Counted from the stretch's first letter, positions 16,810-26,491 are shown. The stretch is 46,107 bases of DNA from Prolixibacteraceae bacterium (GCA_019459485.1 JAIBEZ010000070.1:1-46107), one strand, 5' to 3'. The notes: generated by a model from the letters alone, not told the origin. A program made the numbers and translations.

Positions 16810-18186
16810 ATGAAGAGGAATTCGATTGGTTTTGTGATAATAATGGCAACGATTTCAGTGTTGGGAATACTGCTGGTTCAGTTTTTCTTCCTGAAAAAAT
16901 CGGTTGATCTGAATGAAAAGCAGTTTCATGAATTGACTACAAGCGCCTTGCGCAGTGTGGCAACCCAGATAAATGAATACAACAGCAAAGTGCACGGTCA
17001 CACCGCCAAACCGGCAGATGTTTGCCCGGTCGATCAGATTTCGAATAATTATTACGTTGTCAATGTAAACGATGTTATTGACCCAAATATCCTGGAACAT
17101 CTGCTTGCCGTTGAATTTAAAAAGCGAAATTTGAATCTTCCGTTTGAATACGGGATTTACGATTGTGATTCAAAAAAAATGGTTCAGGGGAATACTTCGA
17201 AAGCCGAATCACAAAAGACCAATAAAAATTCGCTCAAAAGTCACGATACGCTTTCCTGCAGTCAGGAGGAAATATTTTACGATAAGCATATCAGAAGAGG
17301 AAATAAAAAGATCAACGTATGCAATTTACCTACCTGCGAAAAATATACTTATTATTTTGGCGTTCATTTTCCCGACCGGTCGCAGTTTTATAATTCGCGC
17401 CTGCTTGCCTGGTATTTCATGACCGGCATTCTGTTTTTTGTGGTCATATTCTTTGGATATGCCCTTTACATCATTATCAAACAGAAGCAGTTGAGCGAGA
17501 TTCAGAAGAATTTCATTAATAACCTGACCCACGAATTCAAAACGCCCATCGCCTCCATTGAGCTTGCGTCAAAAGTCCTTTCAAATCCGAAAATTATTGA
17601 GCAGCCCGAGCGCCTGAGCGAATACGTGAAAATAATAAGTCAGCAAAACAGGCGGCTTTCGGCCCAGGTCGAAAAACTGCTTCAAATGGCGACCATCGAA
17701 AAAACGAAGCTTCAGTTAAACCTTGAACAAATTGAATTGAATTCATTCATTACTGAGTCAATCACTGAATTTAAGAACAGTCAGAACGGAAATGCCTACT
17801 CAATAAAATTAGTTTCAAATGTTTCCAATGCCGGTATAATCGCCGATAAGCTACATTTTTCAAACCTGATTTTTAATATCCTGGATAATTCAATCAAGTA
17901 CTGTTCCGTTGTGCCCGATATAATTATAAGGCTCGAAGAGATAAAAGATCGCTACCTTATTTCTTTTGATGACAATGGGATAGGTATTCCGAAAGACTAC
18001 CGCAAAAAGATTTTCAACCGTTTTTATCGTGTTCCTACCGGAAATGTGCATGATGTAAAGGGTTTTGGCCTGGGATTGGATTATGTGAAAAAAATTGTCG
18101 GAATTCATGGTTGGCAAATAAAAGTGATCGAAAATCCAAGGAAAGGAAGTACTTTTATTGTTGAAATTCACAAATCAATAAAATGA
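16810..18186 (+). CDS. Sensor histidine kinase
   Basis: This 458-residue protein has two membrane segments (about residues 7-28 and 200-222) bounding a 170-residue periplasmic sensor with several cysteines (72, 119, 150, 171, 176). The kinase follows directly, with H-box NNLTHEFKTPIAS (His241), N-box 'NILDNSIKY', G1 'DDNGIGIP' and G2 'GFGLGLDYVK'. Its stop overlaps the ATG of the response regulator by four bases (ATGA), so the two are translationally coupled. The layout is that of RprX-like Bacteroidota kinases. The stimulus is unknown; the cysteine-rich sensor could respond to redox state or metals (inference). Confidence 0.93.
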   Translation: MKRNSIGFVIIMATISVLGILLVQFFFLKKSVDLNEKQFHELTTSALRSVATQINEYNSKVHGHTAKPADVCPVDQISNNYYVVNVNDVIDPNILEHLLAVEFKKRNLNLPFEYGIYDCDSKKMVQGNTSKAESQKTNKNSLKSHDTLSCSQEEIFYDKHIRRGNKKINVCNLPTCEKYTYYFGVHFPDRSQFYNSRLLAWYFMTGILFFVVIFFGYALYIIIKQKQLSEIQKNFINNLTHEFKTPIASIELASKVLSNPKIIEQPERLSEYVKIISQQNRRLSAQVEKLLQMATIEKTKLQLNLEQIELNSFITESITEFKNSQNGNAYSIKLVSNVSNAGIIADKLHFSNLIFNILDNSIKYCSVVPDIIIRLEEIKDRYLISFDDNGIGIPKDYRKKIFNRFYRVPTGNVHDVKGFGLGLDYVKKIVGIHGWQIKVIENPRKGSTFIVEIHKSIK

Positions 18187-18893
18187 ACTACCAAGGCGAA
18201 AAAATTCTGTTGGTTGAGGACGACAAAACCCTCAATTTTATAGTCAGGGATAATCTGGAACAAGCTGGTTACGTGGTAACTTCGGTTGAAGATGGCGAAG
18301 CTGGGCTGAAAATATTTGAACCTGGAAAATTTAGCCTGTGCCTGCTCGATGTGATGCTTCCGAAAAAGGATGGGTTTACCCTTGCCAAAGAAATCAGGGA
18401 AATGGATGATCATGTGCCAATCATTTTCCTCACTGCCCGTTCGATGACAGAAGACCGCATTGCGGGATTAACCATTGGCGGCGACGATTACATTACCAAA
18501 CCATTCAGCATGGAAGAATTGCTGCTTAAAATCCGGATTTTCCTGAAACGCACCCTGCCTGCAAATGAACCTGCCAGCGACCAGAACTATTATAAACTGG
18601 GTCATTTCAACTTCTATTTCGACAGTTTGATACTTGATGCCAATGGCGAGCGTAAAACATTGACCTACAAGGAAGCGGAACTGCTTCGGTATTTTTGCGA
18701 TAACCCGAATAAGGTGCTTAGCCGGTCGGACATTCTTAAAAAGGTATGGGGATCAGACGATTATTACCTTGGCCGTAGCCTAGATGTTTTTATCTCAAGG
18801 TTGCGTAAATACCTGGGAAGCGACGAGCACATTAAAATCCTGAACCTTCACGGAATTGGGTTTCGGTTCAATGCTGCAATTACGAAGTACTGA
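18183..18893 (+). CDS. OmpR/PhoB-family response regulator
   Basis: The 236-residue protein has a receiver domain (residues 6-120; acidic 'VEDDK', phospho-acceptor Asp56 in 'CLLDVMLPKKDG', Lys in 'DDYITKPFS'). A winged-helix DNA-binding domain follows (about 140-232; 'LTYKEAELLRYFCDNPNKVL', 'LDVFISRLRKYL', 'IGFRF'). It is the cognate partner of the kinase it overlaps and probably regulates transcription directly. Binding sites were not identified. Confidence 0.93.
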   Translation: MNYQGEKILLVEDDKTLNFIVRDNLEQAGYVVTSVEDGEAGLKIFEPGKFSLCLLDVMLPKKDGFTLAKEIREMDDHVPIIFLTARSMTEDRIAGLTIGGDDYITKPFSMEELLLKIRIFLKRTLPANEPASDQNYYKLGHFNFYFDSLILDANGERKTLTYKEAELLRYFCDNPNKVLSRSDILKKVWGSDDYYLGRSLDVFISRLRKYLGSDEHIKILNLHGIGFRFNAAITKY

Positions 18894-18943
18894 CAACTTC
18901 CGTTTCGTAATAAGTTCATTGTATTGAGAGAACAAAAAAACGT

Positions 18944-19261
18944 ATGTTTTTTGACAACTACAAATCGCATAAGAATGCCCAGATACGTGGAACACTGCTT
19001 TGGGAATACGATCTGAGCCAGATAAACTGGGTTGAGATGCGAACCCTCGTTGTTCAGCGCGTGATAGAACGAGGTCGAATAGATGATTTTTATGCCATTT
19101 TAAATCTTTATGGGCTGGAAGGTGTGAAGGCTGCAATTAAACAAATTTCCTATTTGAATCCCAAAGATCTTTCTTTCGTTTGTTCAGTTTTTAATTTGAG
19201 AAAAGAAGACCTGAAATGTTACACAAAACAACAATCAACGATTCAGCACTGGAGCTCCTGA
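18944..19261 (+). CDS. DUF6922-like small protein upstream of an AbiEii toxin
   Basis: This 105-residue protein ('SQINWVEMRTLVVQRVIERG', 'FYAILNLYGLEGVK') resembles the DUF6922-type proteins that precede AbiEii-like nucleotidyltransferases in Bacteroidota. Its 3' end overlaps the next gene by 46 bases in a different frame, so the two are likely translated as a coupled pair. In such pairs the small protein is proposed to be the antitoxin; that role is inferred, not shown. No DNA-binding motif is obvious. Confidence 0.7.
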   Translation: MFFDNYKSHKNAQIRGTLLWEYDLSQINWVEMRTLVVQRVIERGRIDDFYAILNLYGLEGVKAAIKQISYLNPKDLSFVCSVFNLRKEDLKCYTKQQSTIQHWSS

Positions 19262-19854
19262 TCAAACTAATGGATGATGGAGTTTTGAAAGACTTTGTTT
19301 TGGTTGGCGGAACCGCCCTTGCGCTGCAAATAGGGCATAGGATCAGCGTGGATATTGATTTGTTTTCATCCGAACCGTTTGACGAAAATGAAGTGGCTGA
19401 ATATCTAAGAGCCAACTATCATTTTAAACTTGATTTCATTTCAAAAAACACCTTGAAAGGTGAGATTAATGGGGTGCAACTGGATTGCATCGCTCACCAA
19501 TATCCCTGGAATAATCCCTTTCATCTGGAGGAAAACATACGATTGGCTAGTTTCTACGACATCGCAGCTATGAAACTGAATGCAATTTCCGGAAATGGAA
19601 CCCGGATAAAATATTTTATTGATATCGCATATCTGTCATCTAAGATTCCGTTGAATAAAATGCTTGAAGGATATGAGATGAAGTATAATGCGAATTCAAT
19701 CATCCCAATTAAAGCAATCGCTTTTTTCGACGATATCAATTTTAACGAACCGATAAAAATGTCAAATGGGTTAAAATTTAATTGGGTTAAAATTGAAAAA
19801 AGATTAAAAAGCATGCAGGATCATCCTGATCGAATATTTCCAGCTTTAAATTGA
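19216..19854 (+). CDS. AbiEii/AbiGii-family nucleotidyltransferase toxin
   Basis: The 212-residue protein has the DNA polymerase beta-like nucleotidyltransferase signature: FVLVGGTALALQIGHR (GGT at 31-33) followed by the metal-binding pair in 'ISVDIDLFSSEPF' (Asp46 and Asp48). This is the AbiEii/type IV toxin family, which can act in phage-abortive infection. It overlaps the upstream partner gene by 46 bases and is followed seven bases later by the TauE/SafE-type gene. Length is slightly shorter than typical AbiEii. Confidence 0.82.
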   Translation: MLHKTTINDSALELLIKLMDDGVLKDFVLVGGTALALQIGHRISVDIDLFSSEPFDENEVAEYLRANYHFKLDFISKNTLKGEINGVQLDCIAHQYPWNNPFHLEENIRLASFYDIAAMKLNAISGNGTRIKYFIDIAYLSSKIPLNKMLEGYEMKYNANSIIPIKAIAFFDDINFNEPIKMSNGLKFNWVKIEKRLKSMQDHPDRIFPALN

Positions 19855-19861
19855 GACAAAA

Positions 19862-20230
19862 ATGACAGTCACACAAATTATCATACTCGCAATTATTGGT
19901 TTGATGGCCGGTATTTTCAGTGGTACTTTGGGAGTTGGCGGGGCCATTATTGTCATTCCGGCACTCATATTCTTTATGGGACTTTCACAACATCAGGCAC
20001 AGGGAACTTCACTTGCCTTTATGATTCCTCCGGTTACGCTGATGGCAGCCCTCAATTACTCCAAAAATGGCTATGTGAACTGGAAGTTTGCCATCATACT
20101 TGCGATCATGTTTTTTATAGGTACTTATTTTGGCTCCATGCTGTCTATCAGTATTCCTGAAAAGATATTAAGGAAAATGTTTGGCGGCTTACTGCTGATT
20201 GTTGCTTTGAAAATTATATTTTGGAAATAA
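19862..20230 (+). CDS. Half-size TauE/SafE-family permease
   Basis: The 122-residue protein has about four membrane segments. The family N-terminal signature is present: 'GLMAGIFSGTLGVGGAIIVI' and 'QGTSLAFMIPP'. Full-length TauE/SafE proteins have two such repeats (about 240-260 residues), so this single-repeat protein would need to dimerise. The frame is intact with no remains of a second half, and half-size members are common in Bacteroidota. The family exports or imports sulfur-containing or organic anions; the substrate here is unknown. It is only seven bases from the toxin gene, so it is probably on the same transcript without a functional link. Confidence 0.82.
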   Translation: MTVTQIIILAIIGLMAGIFSGTLGVGGAIIVIPALIFFMGLSQHQAQGTSLAFMIPPVTLMAALNYSKNGYVNWKFAIILAIMFFIGTYFGSMLSISIPEKILRKMFGGLLLIVALKIIFWK

Positions 20231-20274
20231 TTATTCTCATTCCCTTTCCATTGACCTTCCGGAAATAAAAATAA

Positions 20275-20305
20275 AAGAGGCTGAACTCTTGCGAGACAGC
20301 CTCTT
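20275..20305. terminator. Bidirectional terminator between convergent genes
   Basis: AAGAGGCTG (20275-20283) and CAGCCTCTT (20297-20305) make a perfect stem with A- and T-rich flanks. It lies between the plus-strand permease (ends 20230) and the minus-strand SusD gene (ends 20325), so it can serve both. Confidence 0.7.
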
Positions 20306-20324
20306 AATATTTGCAATGGTTCAA

Positions 20325-21764
20325 TTATTTTTCAGCACCACCTGCCCACCAAACTTTATCTTTATAGATATCAACTTTGGGAACATTGGCCGAATTCGAT
20401 GATTCTTCGCTTAAGGCATAAGGGAATCTGTTTACAAATCCAATAGTAGTATTTAAAGGATTTTTCATCGTTGGGATTCCTGTGCGACGGTAATCATTGT
20501 ACGATTCCATGGCTTCAGCCTCATACATGGCAATGTATTTTTGCGTTAAAATTTCTTTCAACTCATTTCCTGCTGTTAAGCGGGATTCAACTTCAGCAGT
20601 GTAATAAGCTGCTCCGGTAGCGAGACCTTTTGATGCAAAAGCTGCAACAACTGCATCCAGCAATGCTGCTTTCCAGGTCGAATTATTGCTTCTGAATTTA
20701 GCTTCAGCTTCAATGAATTTTAATTCATGGAAGCTGATAAGTGGTGTTGGAACAGTTCTGGCAGTTGTGTTACCATCGGAAAACAAAGACCTTGAATAGG
20801 TACCTGTCTGAACTTCCTGGGCAGAACCGTTTGGTGCACCGACTAAATTGCCACCTATCTTTGTAAAATAGACATCTCTTCGCGGGTCATTCCTTTCATC
20901 CATAAAGCCTAATAATGTAGAGGAAGCCGAAAGATGGGCGCGAAGAAACCTGAATTCCCACCAAGGATTGGATTTGGTGTTGGATGCTTCGTATTTGGCA
21001 AATATCAAACCTTGGTTGGCGGCAGTAAAACCATTGGCCAAAGCAGTAAGTGCAGAGGCTGCCGCATTGTTATCACGTTGGCTCAAACGCATATAATACC
21101 TTGCTTTTAACGAATAAGCCGCCCTGATCCATGCAGCTTTGTTGGTAGCTAAAGTATTTAAGCTTCCATAAATATAGTCTTTATCAGCCGACATAATGGT
21201 TGCTTTATTCAGGTTCACAATAGCATCGTCAAGCATAGCCTGTATATAACCATAAATAACTGACTGCTTTTCATACTTTGGTTTGAGATTCACTGTGCCC
21301 AGTGATGCTTCTGTCCAGGGTATTTCTCCCCACATATCAGTTGCAACTGCCAGATTGTAGGCTGTCAAAATCTGAGTTACACCTCTAACCCAGTAATTGT
21401 CAAATTCCTCCCCATTTGTTGGATCCGTTTTGGCCAGGATAGTTTTACAGATGGTCAGAACATTATAGATATTGTTCCAGGAATTATTAACCAAAGATGC
21501 GGAGGCTTGCCCAACCCTTTTATCAGCATCTGAAGATTGCGCCCACGTTCCGGCGCTGTGTTCAATATATACTGTGGCGTACCATGCAAGGTCAGTTGCA
21601 GTTGTTTCAAAAGAGGTTTTCAGAATTGCATCCGGAAGTAGATTTTTGGCATCCATCGCAATAGAATTATTTCGGTCTTTGTTGACCTCGTCCATTGCAT
21701 CTTCGCTACAAGAGAAAGCTGTAAATGCAAGCGCCAGCGTAAAAATATATTTTATCATTTTCAT
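20325..21764 (-). CDS. SusD/RagB-family outer-membrane lipoprotein
   Basis: The 479-residue protein has a lipobox (FTAFSCSEDAMDE, Cys19) and the SusD-like_2 pattern: 'NLLPDAILKTSF' near the start, the TPR-like helical middle ('SLKARYYMRLSQRDN', 'DMWGEIPWTEA') and C-terminal 'QKYIAMYEAEAMESYNDYRR'. SusD proteins bind a nutrient at the cell surface and cap the SusC barrel. It follows SusC by 18 bases on the same strand, the standard operon. No glycosidase or peptidase is next to the pair, so the substrate is open. A second ATG two codons in is an equally possible start. Confidence 0.93.
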   Translation of the reverse strand: MKMIKYIFTLALAFTAFSCSEDAMDEVNKDRNNSIAMDAKNLLPDAILKTSFETTATDLAWYATVYIEHSAGTWAQSSDADKRVGQASASLVNNSWNNIYNVLTICKTILAKTDPTNGEEFDNYWVRGVTQILTAYNLAVATDMWGEIPWTEASLGTVNLKPKYEKQSVIYGYIQAMLDDAIVNLNKATIMSADKDYIYGSLNTLATNKAAWIRAAYSLKARYYMRLSQRDNNAAASALTALANGFTAANQGLIFAKYEASNTKSNPWWEFRFLRAHLSASSTLLGFMDERNDPRRDVYFTKIGGNLVGAPNGSAQEVQTGTYSRSLFSDGNTTARTVPTPLISFHELKFIEAEAKFRSNNSTWKAALLDAVVAAFASKGLATGAAYYTAEVESRLTAGNELKEILTQKYIAMYEAEAMESYNDYRRTGIPTMKNPLNTTIGFVNRFPYALSEESSNSANVPKVDIYKDKVWWAGGAEK

Positions 21765-21782
21765 AACAGTCGAATTATAAGA

Positions 21783-24700
21783 TTAAAATGTCAGGTTAAG
21801 GTTAAATCCATAAGAGGTAGTTTGCGGAAGTGACATATAGTCCATTCCACCCTGCATATTTCCTTGCCCTTGTGATGTTTCAGGATCAAAATTAGGTAGT
21901 GGTGTCCACAAAAGAATATTTCTTGCAACAAACCCGATAGCTGCTTTATTAATACCTATTGCAGAAGTGAATTTTTTTGGAATGGTTACTGTTACTCCAA
22001 CATCCCTGAGTTTTACAAACGATGTTTCATAAATATGCGCCTCCGGCAATGAACTTAAAACACTTGTTTGCATAGTTTGATAGGCATTCAGATCATTTGG
22101 ACCGCCGCGTTTGATATCATTTGGTGTTCCATCAGATTTGAATCCGGGATAAATAAATTCCGCCTGACGATTTTCTGTTTTCTTGGTAGTACCGTACAAA
22201 TCCATCAAACGATTTGATCCGGAATACATTTGTCCTCCCTGTTTCCATTCCATGCTTGCAAATACACTTACAGTTTTAAAGAAAGTGAGGTTATTGGTTA
22301 AACCAACAATAAAATCAGGAGAAACATCGCCGATCTTACCAAACTCGCCAACCATAGGCATACCATAGTATATGCTTTCCGGGTCGTCGTCAACAAGGAT
22401 CCGCCCCTGAGCATCACGGGCGAATCGTTCACCGTATATTGATGGATAGGTATCGCCAGCAGAAGCACGGATGTTTGGAGTTACATAACCTCCAAGGCTG
22501 ATGTTTTCAACTCCTTCGGCCAATTCGATTACTGTATTTACAATTTTGGAGAAGTTGGCTGTTAAATTCCATTCAAAGTTTTTCGATGAAACAGGTGTTG
22601 CTGTAAGCATTATTTCATGGCCTTTGCCTTCCATATGGCCGGCGTTCATTACGAGTTCTGCATAACCGGTTGATCCTGCTAACGGAACGGCAAAAATCTG
22701 GTCAACAGCATCCTGTATAAAATAGCTGTAATCGATACCAAATCTGTTGTTGAAGAATTTTAATTCAACGCCAAATTCGTAGGATGTGGTATTTTGAGGC
22801 TTCAGATTAGGATCATAAATAGTGACTGAATTTTTATAACCAGATATCCCACCAAATGGATAAGTAATTCCATAGTCAAGGAATCCACTGTCAGCTCCAC
22901 CTGTTACAAAAATCGGATTGGGTAGGTATGTTGAGGCAGCCTGCCCAACTTCGGCATAAGATGCGCGAACTTTCCCAAACGATAAAAAAGAATTGTCTTT
23001 TAACGGTTCTAACTCAGTGAAAACAAAGCCCAATGAAGCCGATGGGTAGAAGAAACTTCTACTGTCTCTTGGCATTGAGGAAATTACATCGTATCGTCCG
23101 GTAGCGTTAAAAAATAACATATCCTTGTAATCAACAGATAAGTTTCCAAAGAAACCTGCAGTACGACGGTGGTATTTATTATAAGTGCCTGTTTGTGTTG
23201 AAGCATTCGACATGCTGTTCCATCCAGGGGTTGTGAAATTCGACCCTAACAGATTATAGTATTCGCTCTTGTTATGGTTGATGTCGTTTCCCAATAAAAG
23301 ATTTGTTTTAATATCTGAAGAAAAATCGTGTTTAAAACTAACTGTTAAAAGTGAATTCAAATTCTGCCTGGTTAATCCGTAGTTGTTTTTTCGGCCCCCG
23401 GTTGGTTGTACAAATGCATAAACCGGATTGTTTGGCGTAGGCAACTGTGTTCCGGTGGCAATGTTGGAATGTCCCATTTCCTGGTAATCCTCATTGTCTG
23501 TTGTATAATTATCAATCCCGAATTGATATTTTACACTCATCCAGTTTGTAGGTTTATATTCAAAATAGCTATTCCCAAAGAATCTTTTGGTGGCTTCCTG
23601 ATAATGATTATTAACTGTTGCCCATCGTGGATTGACACCAACTCCGGAACGGTAACTGATCTGGCGATATGGCCCAAAAGTTCCTTCCTGATGGTACGGG
23701 GTTCCCATTAAATCAAACGAAGCAGGGGCACCATAAACTGCAAAAAGCCAACTGTCGTTACCCGAGGGCAATTTATCAATTTTCACATCAGATAAATTTC
23801 CTGTAAAACCCATGTTCCATTTTTCCGAAAGTTTAAAATCGCCGGCTATTTTGGCAGTGTACCTATTCATTCCGGTATTGTCTATTATACCCGTTTGGTT
23901 GGTACTTCCCAGGCCGATTGAATAATTGCCGAAGGAAGTTGAATTACTTACATTTATACTGTTATTATAGGTGTAACCGTCTTTCGAATAGAAATTCTCT
24001 GGATTATTGTAGGCTTGCGGAGTTACCCATTGACCTTTATATGGATCGAAAAACATTCCGGGTTTACCCTGACCATCCCCGCCATAGGTAGCATTCTTGG
24101 GCAGATCAGAAATTTTTGGTCCCCAGGTGAAAGAATTACTGGCAGCAAAATTCCCCAATGTGCCTTGAGCAAAGGTCTGTTGCATCTCGGGTAAGCGTGA
24201 CACTGCGTCAATGGTCACATTTGAAGAAAAATTAACAACGGGTTTTCCAAGCGGTGAGCCTTTGCCCTTTTTTGTTGTAATAATAATTACACCATTTGAT
24301 GCTCTCAATCCATACAATGCTGCTGCTGCCTGACCTTTCAGTACGTTAACCGATTCGATATCGTTCGGGTCAATGTCAAGCGCCCTATTCGAAAAAGCAG
24401 TACCGGTAACATTCGAATCATAGTCATTATCGCTGGAAATTGGCATTCCATCGATTACGTAAAGTGGACTGTTATTTCCACTGAAAGAACGTGCTCCTCT
24501 TATAAAGGTTTGCGAAGGTGCACCTGGCATACCTGATGATTGGCGAACCTGTAAACCTGCAATTTTTCCTGATAAAGATGTCATTAAATCAGGATTGCCG
24601 CCTTTTACCAAATCTTCACCTTTTACATCCTGTACGGTGTATCCAAGGGATTTTCGTTCCCTTGTGATCCCAAGAGCAGTTACAACCACTTCGTCAACAG

Positions 24701-25001
24701 CAATGTCCTGTGATTTTAACTGGGCATTGTAAGTCAACTGGGTTCCGATGACAAGTTCCTGTGTTTCCATTCCAACAAAAGAGAATACCAATGTTTTGGC
24801 ATCTGTCGGAATCTTTAACCTGTACATTCCGTCCATGTCGGTGATGGTTCCCAGGGAGGTTCCTTTTACTGACACTGACACTCCCGGCATGGCCCCTCCA
24901 TCATCGGCGGAGGTTATCTTGCCTGTGATTTCTCTGGTTTGCGCCATCAGGGTGGTCAAACCAATTGCAAAAAATGCAAGTAATAAAACGATTTTTTTCA
25001 T
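21783..25001 (-). CDS. SusC/RagA-family TonB-dependent outer-membrane transporter
   Basis: The 1072-residue protein has a signal peptide (MKKIVLLLAFFAIGLTTLMA). A carboxypeptidase-D-like beta domain (about 22-100; 'ITGKITSADDGGAMPGVSV') follows. The TonB box/plug region then begins 'DEVVVTALGITRERKSLGY', with 'LSGKIAGLQV' and 'PLYVIDGMPI', and the 22-strand barrel ends in an aromatic residue (NLNLTF). It imports a ligand held by the SusD partner, powered by TonB. No anti-sigma/ECF pair or hybrid regulator is adjacent; the only regulatory hint is a long (about 550-bp) upstream region. Confidence 0.95.
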   Translation of the reverse strand: MKKIVLLLAFFAIGLTTLMAQTREITGKITSADDGGAMPGVSVSVKGTSLGTITDMDGMYRLKIPTDAKTLVFSFVGMETQELVIGTQLTYNAQLKSQDIAVDEVVVTALGITRERKSLGYTVQDVKGEDLVKGGNPDLMTSLSGKIAGLQVRQSSGMPGAPSQTFIRGARSFSGNNSPLYVIDGMPISSDNDYDSNVTGTAFSNRALDIDPNDIESVNVLKGQAAAALYGLRASNGVIIITTKKGKGSPLGKPVVNFSSNVTIDAVSRLPEMQQTFAQGTLGNFAASNSFTWGPKISDLPKNATYGGDGQGKPGMFFDPYKGQWVTPQAYNNPENFYSKDGYTYNNSINVSNSTSFGNYSIGLGSTNQTGIIDNTGMNRYTAKIAGDFKLSEKWNMGFTGNLSDVKIDKLPSGNDSWLFAVYGAPASFDLMGTPYHQEGTFGPYRQISYRSGVGVNPRWATVNNHYQEATKRFFGNSYFEYKPTNWMSVKYQFGIDNYTTDNEDYQEMGHSNIATGTQLPTPNNPVYAFVQPTGGRKNNYGLTRQNLNSLLTVSFKHDFSSDIKTNLLLGNDINHNKSEYYNLLGSNFTTPGWNSMSNASTQTGTYNKYHRRTAGFFGNLSVDYKDMLFFNATGRYDVISSMPRDSRSFFYPSASLGFVFTELEPLKDNSFLSFGKVRASYAEVGQAASTYLPNPIFVTGGADSGFLDYGITYPFGGISGYKNSVTIYDPNLKPQNTTSYEFGVELKFFNNRFGIDYSYFIQDAVDQIFAVPLAGSTGYAELVMNAGHMEGKGHEIMLTATPVSSKNFEWNLTANFSKIVNTVIELAEGVENISLGGYVTPNIRASAGDTYPSIYGERFARDAQGRILVDDDPESIYYGMPMVGEFGKIGDVSPDFIVGLTNNLTFFKTVSVFASMEWKQGGQMYSGSNRLMDLYGTTKKTENRQAEFIYPGFKSDGTPNDIKRGGPNDLNAYQTMQTSVLSSLPEAHIYETSFVKLRDVGVTVTIPKKFTSAIGINKAAIGFVARNILLWTPLPNFDPETSQGQGNMQGGMDYMSLPQTTSYGFNLNLTF

Positions 25002-25556
25002 AGAGATTTATTTTAAATTAAACAGCTTCATTTAAAATTATTTCTATGGCCAAATTGCATTTTCTCTCACGTTCTCATCCCCACCGTTACCCAAATGAAT
25101 GAGTTCTTTGGCTCAAGACTAGTCGATCACAAAATTTTGGAATTATATTTTGCACTAATGTAAAAAAATGTTAAATCAGTTCAGCTATTTAGTTGTGCTA
25201 TTTTCAAAAAAAAATCAAAATTGTTTTAAAAATTGCAAAAACATGAAAAATATCATAAAAAAACATTCTTTTAACCTATGCCACTGACATATATCAAATG
25301 CATATTTTCCTTGTAAAGGGAAAATTACAGAAGAAGTTGGATAATTTTCTCATCAGGGCTGAGTATAAAAAAAGCCATCCGTTTTGTGGATGGCCTTTTC
25401 TGAAAAAGAGTTTGTCTGCTATTGTCAGGCTTGTAATTTTGCTTAAATCAATGTTTTTGGCAAGTTGATATAAAAAGTTCAAACATGCGAAGGCAACAAA
25501 GCACAAAACAGGTTTTTTGGGATTTTCGGGCTTCGATGTGCATATCTGCTGAAGTT
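25002..25556. other. AT-rich region upstream of susC
   Basis: Very AT-rich leader of the susC/susD operon with no clear -7 box. The far end (25365-25397) is the terminator of the upstream fragment. The 70-codon minus-strand frame at 25294-25506 overlaps that hairpin and has no recognisable features, so it is not called. Confidence 0.5.
25365..25397 (-). terminator. Terminator with long T-run
   Basis: GCCATCC (25373-25379) and GGATGGC (25387-25393) form the stem core. On the minus strand it is followed by seven T. It lies about 160 bases beyond the 25557-25790 fragment and would end its transcript before the susC leader. Confidence 0.7.
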
Positions 25557-25790
25557 TTAAATGACTACCACCTTGAACCGATAATTTTTTATCGAAAAGA
25601 TATAAAATCCACGGGGTAATTGAATTCGGATTTCGCCTGGTTGAATACTAAGTTTCTGGTAGCATTTCCCTTCGATGGTAAATATTTCCAATCGCTGTGC
25701 GATTTGAATAGATACAGCAATTCCACCATCATAGTTCCAATACCTCATTAATTGAGCGTCAAATGTTACTGGGAGTGTATCAAGGATCAT
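25557..25790 (-). pseudogene. Orphan C-terminal sorting-domain-like fragment
   Basis: The 77-codon frame ends like a type IX secretion (T9SS) cargo or DUF6383-type tail: 'RLEIFTIEGKCYQKLSIQ', then 'IRIQLPRGFYIFSIKNYRFK' and VVVI. That pattern (IYxxxGxxxxK...xxIxLPxGxYIV...KVVV) normally closes proteins of several hundred residues. Here there is no signal peptide and an in-frame stop lies six codons upstream of the ATG, so only the tail is left. I read it as the remains of a deleted secreted protein; a free-standing small protein is less likely. Confidence 0.55.
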
Positions 25791-26491
25791 TGCATTAGTA
25801 GAAATTTATTCGTTCTTAAAAAAGAACCCAGCAGGTTCAAATGTTTATAGAAATTGATAGTACCCTATACATACGACCCCGCGGGGTCGAACTCATGATA
25901 CCGGTTCAGTTTCTATAAACATAAAAATCCCCTGGAATTGAAAACAGAACGAACTTATTTTAATGCATGTATTAATTTTTGACAGCCCACCTGACAGGTT
26001 TTTGGGGCGTAATAGTTTTTTGTTTGTTTAATTGGATTGTTCCCTTAATTTGCTCATCAATTTTCAATCTCCGTTTCAATTTCCTCCTGTGTTGGGATCT
26101 AAACAATTGGAATGATCAAACCATGAACAAATGGGCCAATGAACACAATAGCCCAGAGGGTAGTCATTGACACCAATGTTTTTATCACCATCATAGCTAG
26201 AAAATCTCCCAATCGTGTTCCGTCTCTTAAGTCTTTCAAAGTTCTCCGAACATTTTAGAGAAACTCCGAAAATGAGATGACAATTTTCCATGAAAACAAG
26301 CGAATGCTTACATTGGTACAACTGTAATTTTTCTGGTAGGTTTCCTGCTGTCAAATCTTGTCAACAAAAGGTTGGTTTCACGAAGCATGTGATGACTCAA
26401 AGGCAAGCTCATTGATAAAGCTTTGGTTGAAGCGTTGGCTTGTGGGGTTTTGTAAATGTGTGACGCTGTGAAGCGTGGGCATTTTATTTGT
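25791..26491. other. Non-coding stretch with a nested inverted repeat
   Basis: Apart from the element at 25841-25922, nothing coding is convincing. On the minus strand near 26100-26200 a 31-codon hydrophobic frame ('TLVSMTTLWAIVFIGPFVHG') is membrane-like but has no family or context, so it may be a gene relic. The stretch ends at the stop of the restriction-modification gene. Confidence 0.4.
25841..25922. repeat. 82-bp nested inverted-repeat element
   Basis: ATGTTTATAGAAA (25841-25853) is the perfect inverse of TTTCTATAAACAT (25910-25922). Between them sits the perfect 16-bp palindrome CGACCCCGCGGGGTCG (25874-25889). Just outside is GAACC...GGTTC (25824-25838). GC-rich centre and AT-rich arms suggest a cruciform-forming dispersed element. 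Confidence 0.7.

Noticed and set aside
25294-25506. 70-codon minus-strand gene
   Set aside because: It overlaps a strong terminator hairpin and has no start context or similarity that I recognise.
26076-26354. 92-codon minus-strand gene
   Set aside because: Composition is not protein-like; a different frame here holds a short hydrophobic relic, also too weak to call.
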